Assembly: GCA_023436205.1 (NCBI GenBank)
Contig: JAEZKC010000016.1
Location: 1 to 64,000, forward strand
Direction of reading: 5' to 3'
From: Fibrobacterota bacterium
Lineage (GTDB): Bacteria > Fibrobacterota > Chitinivibrionia > Chitinivibrionales > Chitinispirillaceae
Length of the DNA: 64,000 bases
Shown here one piece after another: positions 1 through 6,325 of the stretch. The notes under the pieces are model-generated. The model searched no databases. It had not been told where the DNA came from and saw nothing but the letters and a program-made list of their open reading frames with translations. A program made the translations under genes and the position numbers. How positions within the stretch are numbered: the stretch's first letter is position 1; the number at the start of each line of letters is the position of its first letter.

Positions 1-8
1 GAGCGCGC

Positions 9-138
9 AATTATATCTTAGCCCGCTCCCTAGCCGCACTGGCATATAAGGTAGCCGCCCATCGCACAATGCAACGCAGGGCGCAAATGAGGACACTTCG
101 CCCGTGCGCGGCATTGCGCGAAAGGCGAAACTATAATT
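9..138. repeat. attC-like imperfect palindrome
   Basis: A long imperfect inverted repeat with unpaired bases on both sides. Outer arms AATTATA (9-15) and TATAATT (132-138) are complementary. Inside, CGCC pairs with GGCG, CAATGC with GCATTG, CGCA with TGCG and GGGCG with CGCCC, separated by small internal loops and closed by a loop of about 15 bases. This resembles the folded form of integron attC sites. It lies directly downstream of the stop of the minus-strand gene at 180-515, where an attC sits in a cassette. The canonical RYYYAAC and GTTRRRY core boxes are not cleanly present (the nearest, on the minus strand, is ATCTAAT), so the integron assignment is tentative. It could instead be another palindromic repeat. 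Nothing coding is seen in 1-179. Confidence 0.35.
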
Positions 139-179
139 AGATGTTAATAATCAAAGAAAGACTAATTGCAATGAGTTCA

Positions 180-515
180 TTAATGAAATTCGTGGTTCCC
201 TTTTACAAACTGCTTTGAGCGATTTGAATACCCTAATTGAAATCTGAATATCCCATCAGAATTGTAAACATTTATATAAGCCCATCGTATTTCTGGGAAA
301 CGACCTCGGGTTCTTGCAGCAACATTAAAATAAGTACTCTCTGGAACTGTTTCAGAAGAGTAAATTTGTAAATATATTTCTTCGTAAGATTTAAATTTCA
401 TACCGGGATATTCTAAACTAAGTGAATCGATTAATAACTTTTCGCTTATTGTCATTTCGTTGGTACAAAAAACAAGAAACATACCCATAATGCTCAGAAT
501 CAGTATAGTTTTCAT
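180..515 (-). CDS. small lipoprotein-like protein, probable immunity partner of the Rhs toxin
   Basis: 111 residues, family not recognised. The first ~17 residues form a basic-hydrophobic signal sequence ending LVFC, a weak lipobox (Phe at -1 is unusual), so the mature protein is probably exported and perhaps lipid-anchored. The rest is soluble, with many Tyr, Phe and Arg residues. Its ATG overlaps the stop of the upstream Rhs gene in ATGA (512-515), so the two are translationally coupled. A small gene placed directly after an Rhs C-terminal toxin is the classical position for the cognate immunity protein; an exported one would fit a toxin acting in the periplasm or membrane. The gene is AT-rich like the toxin half of its neighbour. 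The immunity role is inferred from context only. Confidence 0.6.
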   Translation of the reverse strand: MKTILILSIMGMFLVFCTNEMTISEKLLIDSLSLEYPGMKFKSYEEIYLQIYSSETVPESTYFNVAARTRGRFPEIRWAYINVYNSDGIFRFQLGYSNRSKQFVKGNHEFH

Positions 516-1867
516 CTTGAGTATACACCTTGTTCAAATAGACTATAGTTGAATAAGCCAGTCCGATTCTGTTTGAGATCATCCCACTGAAAAGCTGTTC
601 CACCACTCCCGGTCAAAGCACGACCTAATCTTAAATTGGGAATATCAATGAAAATGAGCCCATACAATTCATTTCCGGTAGTTAACCTTTCAGCTTCTCT
701 AATACCAACTCTATCAGCTAAAAGGAAAGTTCCGATTTGATGTCGCAAATGATCAAGACCATCTTGATTACTAAAATGTTGATGACCCCATGTTGCTATT
801 TGTCGTGACAATCTTAAATTTTGGCTAATACTCCACATTCTACTTACATTAACTTGATTAATTGAATTATGAAAGAAATCCGGACCAAAATCCAAAAAGT
901 AAGTCATAAATCGACCAAATCCATTTTGGCCAATATCTGGAGCGACATCAGCTACACCCAATGCAGGGATACTCGCATCGGGCATTTTCAATTCTTGTGA
1001 AACTTCGCCTTGAGCACCTTGACTGTTTACATATTTATCCCCAACAGCTAATCCATCAGGATCAGTAAATCTAATTGGATTCCCGACATATCCATACAAG
1101 TTCCAAAATTGCTCAACTGGATCAGTACTCGTCCATATCCCTATGTCGGGATCATAATACCGAGCACCGAAATAAAACAGCCCTATCCCGGTCCCCCCGT
1201 TCCCACTTCCGTCACTGTCGTACTCCTTGCCGGTAAACTTCTCCCTCACATCTTTTTCACCGCTTGAAGCAAGCTCCTCGACCATCTTTCCATATGGAGC
1301 ATACAGAACCGCCTCGGTCAGCTTATCATCCTTATCTGTTATTACCATGCGGGTGGAGCCCAGATGATCCATGTAGCAGTAATCGTATCGCTCAGCACTT
1401 TCGGCGCTTGACCCGGGTCTGATCTGCCCCTCCCCAGATGACGCATACTCCATAGCCACAGACGTGCCACTCAAACCCAGGGCCATCTTGTCATTCTGGC
1501 TGTTAAGCGTCCTGAACGCTGCTATATCCCTGTCTACCGCTATTCTCACTGTCTGCCCCGGTCTGAAGGTACGCCCATCATTTAAAATACAGGAAAAAAT
1601 GTCCTCCGGGCTGGAAATTTTCACAGAAATGATCTTTATGGGACTGGCAAGCTTTACAGCCGTGGCCAAGGTTAGAGACTGGCCTTTGAGAGTTAGCGGA
1701 AACTGGAGGGTTTTCTGAACCGGACTGGAATTGACAAGATCTTCATAAAGAACTTCCAAATTTGCAGATTCTGAAAACTGCGCGACACTGCCTTTAAGGT
1801 CAATTTCCAGATCTATTATGAGATATTCACCCACAAGGATAGGTCCCCCTTTTTTTATTTGGGACAA
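512..1867 (-). CDS. minimal Rhs-core protein with C-terminal toxin-like domain
   Basis: 451 residues. Residues 1-155 are unrecognised, rich in short hydrophobic strands, with no PAAR or DUF4150 motif. Residues 161-273 are a clear Rhs-associated core: DHLGSTRMV, FTGKEYDSD, FYFGARYYDPDIGIW and the closing DPDGL at 269-273. The long YD-repeat shell of normal Rhs proteins (over 1000 residues) is absent. Residues 274-451 are the variable tip, not recognised with certainty; D372-x-x-R-H376 followed by A392 and E400 resembles a D-x-x-R-H...A...E pattern found in some effector domains (from memory, weak). It is divergent from the tssABC-hcp operon and followed by a coupled small exported protein. The most likely role is a T6SS-delivered or contact-dependent effector; delivery route and activity are inferred. 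The tip is markedly more AT-rich than the core. Confidence 0.75.
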   Translation of the reverse strand: MSQIKKGGPILVGEYLIIDLEIDLKGSVAQFSESANLEVLYEDLVNSSPVQKTLQFPLTLKGQSLTLATAVKLASPIKIISVKISSPEDIFSCILNDGRTFRPGQTVRIAVDRDIAAFRTLNSQNDKMALGLSGTSVAMEYASSGEGQIRPGSSAESAERYDYCYMDHLGSTRMVITDKDDKLTEAVLYAPYGKMVEELASSGEKDVREKFTGKEYDSDGSGNGGTGIGLFYFGARYYDPDIGIWTSTDPVEQFWNLYGYVGNPIRFTDPDGLAVGDKYVNSQGAQGEVSQELKMPDASIPALGVADVAPDIGQNGFGRFMTYFLDFGPDFFHNSINQVNVSRMWSISQNLRLSRQIATWGHQHFSNQDGLDHLRHQIGTFLLADRVGIREAERLTTGNELYGLIFIDIPNLRLGRALTGSGGTAFQWDDLKQNRTGLFNYSLFEQGVYSR

Positions 1868-2024
1868 AGCACTTTTTAAATTACAAAAAAAGTGTACCTT
1901 TCATGATCCAACCGCAACTATATTACAAATATCTTTGCATCAGGTAATTCTCTCAATTCTCTTTTTCTCCGCTTCTCATATTTCTCGACAGCAGTTTATA
2001 GAATAGCATTCTGACATTTTCAGC

Positions 2025-2039
2025 GGGAGGTGCATCATT
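2025..2039 (+). promoter_or_regulatory. Shine-Dalgarno and AUU start of tssA
   Basis: GGGAGG (2025-2030) stands six bases before ATT (2037-2039). After the in-frame TAG at 2004 there is no ATG, GTG or TTG until TTG 2070, which has no Shine-Dalgarno and would cut off residues matching the normal TssA N-terminus. The ATT therefore looks like the real initiation codon, as known for infC and pcnB. Confidence 0.6.
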
Positions 2040-3566
2040 TCAGATCTCCTTTCCCTATTATCCGCAGAATTGCCGGGATCAGCTTTTGGCCAGAATATCA
2101 CCTACGACCCTGATTATGAGCGGTTGAAATCAGAGATGGGTAAAATTGGTGATATTGACTGCGATCTGGTCGAATCACTCTCAATTAAGATCCTGAATGA
2201 AAAATCCAAAGATGTGAGAGTTTTGTTTTTTCTTGCATGGAGCGAGTTACGCAGAGAAAAATGGGATTGTCTGGCAGATGTGTTCACCACACTGGCAAAT
2301 TTAACAGAGAAGAACTTCGATGCACTTTATCCCGAACGGGAAAAGGCAAAACTACAGGCTTTTGCATGGCTTTCAGAATCCAGATTTGCAGATTTGTGCA
2401 CTATAGTCAAACCAGCCAGTATTCATAGTGACAGCCTTACCAGGCTTAGCCGATCTCTGGACAAACTGAAAATCATACTGGCAAACAAATTTAAAGATAA
2501 CACCCCCTTTCCAAACCAGTTCCAGAAAACGGTAGCCAACTGGGAAAAGGAATGCGGTAAACCAGATCAAAATAACACGAATGCAGCACCCGATAAAAGA
2601 GCTGCAAATATCAGTTCATCACCTGCTGAATCGGTCTTGGAATCCCCGAAACAGGCTCAAATGCTGCTTCGTAAAACTGCTCAATTTTTACAGGAACAGG
2701 AGCCGTTCAAACCGATGGGTTACAGGTTGATGCGACTTGCCAGGTGGGATATTCTTGAAAACATACCTCCCAATATAGGTGGAGTAACGCAACTGACCGC
2801 CCCCGCTGCGCAAACGCGCAATCTGATAGGAAACCTGCAGCAGCAACAGAAATGGAAGGAACTGTTTAAAGCATGCGAAACAGCTTTCACATCGGGAGCA
2901 AACCATTTCTGGCTTGATCTACAGAGGTTGAGCGCACAAGCCTGCGAGCGAGCAGGTGCTTCATATTCTGCTATTCGCGAAATAATTCAGGAAGAAACGA
3001 TTTGCCTTATTAAAAGGCTACCAATGCTGGTTTCCCTTCATTTCACAGATGGCAACCCCGTGGCGGACCCTCAAACAGAAATCTGGATTTGCGAACTTGC
3101 CGGCCGGAAGGATCAAAACAACAAGGAGGAGAAGGTTTTCTCTCAACAAAGTGATTCGGAGGAGATGGGTAAGGCGAGAAGATTAATGAAAGAGGGTAAA
3201 GCAGCACAGGCAATTGAATTTCTGCAAGACAGTATCAAAGAGAGCACCTTATCCAAATCCTGTTTTTACAAAAAGCTTACAATAGCAGAGATTATGCATA
3301 AGAGTTCCCGAGCCGATTTGGCGTATATGGTATTGGAAGAACTGGATGACTTCATCAGTAAAAGAGGGCTGGAAATCTGGGAGCCCCAAATCGCACTTGA
3401 AACCTGGACACTTTTCCACTCTGTAATCAGATCAAGAATCGGAGAAAAGACAACCGGTCTGGATTTACATAATAAACTTGCCTTGATTACCCAGAAAATT
3501 TGTCGAACAGATCCCTCTCAAGCATTCGCCATCACACAAACACTACAGAAAGGCGGTAAAGCATGA
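2037..3566 (+). CDS. tssA: type VI secretion protein TssA (ImpA family)
   Basis: 509 residues from the proposed ATT start (498 from TTG 2070). The N-terminal ImpA domain (about residues 1-130) carries the typical GQNITYDPDYERL segment followed by a helical repeat region with LAWSELRREKW. The middle is a low-complexity linker and the C-terminal half is alpha-helical and TPR-like. TssA caps and primes assembly of the contractile sheath at the baseplate. The stop overlaps the tssB start in ATGA (3563-3566). With the ATT start the protein begins ISDLLSLLSAELPGSAFGQN, the usual short helix before the G-D/N-I-x-Y-D-P motif, which supports that start. It heads a four-gene operon and is divergent from the Rhs gene. 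Confidence 0.85.
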   Translation: MSDLLSLLSAELPGSAFGQNITYDPDYERLKSEMGKIGDIDCDLVESLSIKILNEKSKDVRVLFFLAWSELRREKWDCLADVFTTLANLTEKNFDALYPEREKAKLQAFAWLSESRFADLCTIVKPASIHSDSLTRLSRSLDKLKIILANKFKDNTPFPNQFQKTVANWEKECGKPDQNNTNAAPDKRAANISSSPAESVLESPKQAQMLLRKTAQFLQEQEPFKPMGYRLMRLARWDILENIPPNIGGVTQLTAPAAQTRNLIGNLQQQQKWKELFKACETAFTSGANHFWLDLQRLSAQACERAGASYSAIREIIQEETICLIKRLPMLVSLHFTDGNPVADPQTEIWICELAGRKDQNNKEEKVFSQQSDSEEMGKARRLMKEGKAAQAIEFLQDSIKESTLSKSCFYKKLTIAEIMHKSSRADLAYMVLEELDDFISKRGLEIWEPQIALETWTLFHSVIRSRIGEKTTGLDLHNKLALITQKICRTDPSQAFAITQTLQKGGKA

Positions 3567-4087
3567 CAGCCTCATTTCAGAATGAGATACCCGCAGCCAG
3601 AATAAACCTCAAGCTTGATGTAGGCAAGGGTGATTCCAAAAAAAAGATCGAGCTGCCTCTAAAGCTTCTCGTGATGGGCGATTTCAGCCAGAAGGAAAGG
3701 ACTACCAGAATCGCAGACAGGGAGAGGGTTTCTGTAGACAAAAACAACTTTGGGCAAGTCATGTCCAACATGAATTTGGAGCTTTCCTTTTCTGTAAAAA
3801 ACTGTATTTCCGGTGAGGGTGAATTGCCTGTTGAACTTAAAATTGACAGTATGGATTCATTCAGACCTGAAGTAATCGTCAAATCAATTCCCGTTTTGAG
3901 CAGACTTCTTGCAGCACGCAATCTATTGAAAGACCTTAAATCCAATCTATTAGACAATCGAGAGTTTCGCAAAAGACTGGAGGAGATATTGAGAGATCCT
4001 CAATCGGTTCAAAACCTCATGAGTGAGCTCAGGAGTATCGTCCCGGAAATCGAAGATAAATCGACGTCAAACTCTCAAAATCCATAG
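3563..4087 (+). CDS. tssB: type VI secretion sheath small subunit TssB (VipA)
   Basis: 174 residues, the usual TssB length. Characteristic segments are the N-terminal RINLKLDV, the LPLKLLVMGDF strand, the DRERVSVDKNNFGQVM segment and the C-terminal helix around LLAARNLLKDLKSNLLDNREFRKRLEEIL. TssB pairs with TssC to build the contractile sheath around the Hcp tube in the cytoplasm. It is translationally coupled to tssA (ATGA) and followed 34 bases later by tssC, an order seen in most T6SS loci. Confidence 0.92.
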   Translation: MTASFQNEIPAARINLKLDVGKGDSKKKIELPLKLLVMGDFSQKERTTRIADRERVSVDKNNFGQVMSNMNLELSFSVKNCISGEGELPVELKIDSMDSFRPEVIVKSIPVLSRLLAARNLLKDLKSNLLDNREFRKRLEEILRDPQSVQNLMSELRSIVPEIEDKSTSNSQNP

Positions 4088-4121
4088 CCCAGGCTTCATG
4101 AATTTTAAACCAAGGAGTACT

Positions 4122-5633
4122 ATGACCGCAATAACTGTAACTTCGAATGAGGATAAAAAGTACGACCTTAACTATCTATACCAGACCATGAATCTGGTCC
4201 CCCCGAGTCAGGCTGTGCGTGTGTCGGATTACAAAAATGCAGAAGTGCTGGCAGAAAGCGAAGCGGGTGAAAGGATTGGAGCGGCACTGGCCTTTTTCGT
4301 CGAAAGCATTCTGCAGTCACCCGCGGTATTTGACAAAATCGACAAAGCAGTTCTGGACAATCAAATTGCTGAAATCGATAAAAAGATTTCTCTTCAGCTC
4401 GATGAGATTCTTCACCATCCGGATTTTCAGGAGATTGAATCTGTATGGCGCAGCTTGAAATTCCTGGTTGATCATACAGATTTCAAAAAGAACGTGAAAA
4501 TCGATATTCTTGACATTTCCAAAGAGGAGCTTGCGGAAGATTTCGAAGATGCTCCCGAGGTGATCCAGTCGGGGCTTTACAAACATGTTTACACCGAAGA
4601 ATACGACACACCGGGAGGTGAACCGTATGCTGCAATGATATCAGATTTCGCTTTTAATTCCAATGTTCCCGATGTTTCTCTTCTGCAGGAGATCTCAAAA
4701 GTGGCATCTTCGTGCCATTGTCCCTTTATTGCCGGTGCCACCCCCCGCTTTTTCGGTAAAGAAAAGGTACAGGACCTTTCCCGAATAGAGGACCTTCACA
4801 ATTACATGGACCGTTCAGAGTTCCTCCGCTGGAATGCTTTCAGAACTAGTGAGGACAGCCGCTATATCGGTCTTATTCTGCCTCGATTCTCACTTAGGCT
4901 TCCCTATGGCCCGGAAACGATACCGGTGAAAGAATTCGTTTACCAGGAGAATGTAAGCGGTGAAAGTCATGAAAAGTACCTGTGGGGAAATGCATCATTT
5001 GCATTTGCCGCCAATATGGTCCGCTCGTTTATTGAGAACGGGTGGTGTGTGCAGATCCGCGGTCCGGAGGCGGGGGGAAGAGTAGACGATCTTCCGGTGC
5101 ACCATTTCGATGCCGGCAAGGGGAGGGAAACCAAAATTCCTACGGAAATACTCATACCCGAAACTAGAGAATTTGAATTCGCCCAAGAGGGTTTCATACC
5201 ATTCTCATTTTACAAGAACAGAAACTATGCATGTTTCTTTTCTGCCAATTCAGCTCAGAAGCCGGCTGAATACGATGATCCTACTATAACAGCAACCATG
5301 CGCATTAATGCCCGGCTACCCTACATTTTCCTCATTTCCCGAATAGCACATTACCTGAAAGTCATTCAGAGGGAGAATATAGGATCGACCAAGAGCCGCA
5401 CGGTTTTGCAGGAAGAATTGAACGTCTGGATAAAGAGGCTCGTAACTGAAATGAATGATCCGGGCCCCGATCTTATAGCCACTCACCCTCTCAAAGCTGC
5501 GGAAGTAGTCGTACGGGAAACAGAGGACAATCCCGGTTTTTTCAAAGTTAGCCTTTCTGTAACACCTCATTTCCAGATTGAGGGTATCGATATCAATCTC
5601 TCACTGGTTTCTCAGATACCAAGGGCCAAATAA
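4122..5633 (+). CDS. tssC: type VI secretion sheath large subunit TssC (VipB)
   Basis: 503 residues from ATG 4122, chosen because AAGGAG stands just upstream and the length then fits the family; the longer frame to 4023 would overlap tssB. Diagnostic features are HPDFQEIESVWRSLKFLVD, ISDFAFNSNVPDVSLLQEIS, CPFIAGATPRFFG, LRLPYGPETIPVKEFVYQE and the C-terminal ARLPYIFLISRIAHYLKVIQ region. It forms the outer sheath with TssB; contraction drives the Hcp tube outward. All conserved blocks are present and the gene looks intact. Confidence 0.95.
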   Translation: MTAITVTSNEDKKYDLNYLYQTMNLVPPSQAVRVSDYKNAEVLAESEAGERIGAALAFFVESILQSPAVFDKIDKAVLDNQIAEIDKKISLQLDEILHHPDFQEIESVWRSLKFLVDHTDFKKNVKIDILDISKEELAEDFEDAPEVIQSGLYKHVYTEEYDTPGGEPYAAMISDFAFNSNVPDVSLLQEISKVASSCHCPFIAGATPRFFGKEKVQDLSRIEDLHNYMDRSEFLRWNAFRTSEDSRYIGLILPRFSLRLPYGPETIPVKEFVYQENVSGESHEKYLWGNASFAFAANMVRSFIENGWCVQIRGPEAGGRVDDLPVHHFDAGKGRETKIPTEILIPETREFEFAQEGFIPFSFYKNRNYACFFSANSAQKPAEYDDPTITATMRINARLPYIFLISRIAHYLKVIQRENIGSTKSRTVLQEELNVWIKRLVTEMNDPGPDLIATHPLKAAEVVVRETEDNPGFFKVSLSVTPHFQIEGIDINLSLVSQIPRAK

Positions 5634-5654
5634 AACACTAACAAGGAGAAGAGA

Positions 5655-6140
5655 ATGCCAATTCCAGCCTATATGTGGTTAAAAGACGATTCAGGAACAC
5701 CCGTTGAAGGATCGGTTGATGTTGCCGGACGGGAGAAAAGTGTTGAGGTTTACGAGTTTGAACACGAGGTCCGCATACCCACAGATCCAGATACGGGTAA
5801 ATTGACTGGTACAAGAAAGCATGAGGCAATTCGACTGGTGAAAGCATTCGATGCCGCTTCACCATATCTATATAAAGCCGCTTGTGAAGGGCAGACCTTC
5901 AGTGAAGTTGAAATAAAATGGTACAGAATTGATGACACTGGTACCGAGATGGAATACTTCAACCACAAGCTTGAAGGTGTAAAAGTGTGCTCTGTACGCC
6001 CAATCATGTACAATGTAAAAGACTCATCAAAGGAAAGGTATGTGCATCTGGAGGAGGTGCAGCTGCGGTATCAAAAAATCACCTGGACATACGCCGAAGG
6101 CAATCTCCAGGCGACAGACTCCTGGAAAGATGGCAGGTAG
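5655..6140 (+). CDS. hcp: type VI secretion tube protein Hcp
   Basis: 161 residues, typical Hcp size. It begins with PIPAYMWLKDDSG and shows the two-layer beta-barrel pattern ending EVQLRYQKITWTYAEGN, near-universal in Hcp. Hexameric rings stack into the inner tube and can carry effectors in the lumen. An AAGGAGAAG Shine-Dalgarno precedes the ATG and a strong hairpin follows the stop, so hcp appears to close this operon. Other T6SS parts (TssE, F, G, H, J, K, L, M, VgrG) are not in this window. Confidence 0.95.
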   Translation: MPIPAYMWLKDDSGTPVEGSVDVAGREKSVEVYEFEHEVRIPTDPDTGKLTGTRKHEAIRLVKAFDAASPYLYKAACEGQTFSEVEIKWYRIDDTGTEMEYFNHKLEGVKVCSVRPIMYNVKDSSKERYVHLEEVQLRYQKITWTYAEGNLQATDSWKDGR

Positions 6141-6142
6141 TA

Positions 6143-6169
6143 AATAACCCTGGTTTATCCAGGGTTATT
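6143..6169 (+). terminator. hairpin after hcp
   Basis: Perfect 11-bp stem (6143-6153 with 6159-6169) and a five-base loop, three bases after the hcp stop. No U-run follows directly, so it may stabilise the abundant hcp mRNA 3' end or act as a weak terminator. Confidence 0.65.
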
Positions 6170-6325
6170 CCCAATGGCAATGTTCACTGTAAAGGTGAAC
6201 TTATTTCTAACATTTTCTTCTTTTTCTTTTTACTTGGTATACTTATATTAATTTCTTCTGCCCGGGTACTGTTCTCACCAATAGGGGCATTATTCACCAA
6301 AGTATTGAAAGCTGATTACCTGTAC

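Noticed and set aside
4023..4121. Longer tssC start at 4023
   Set aside because: It would overlap tssB, lacks a ribosome site and adds residues not typical of TssC; ATG 4122 has AAGGAG.
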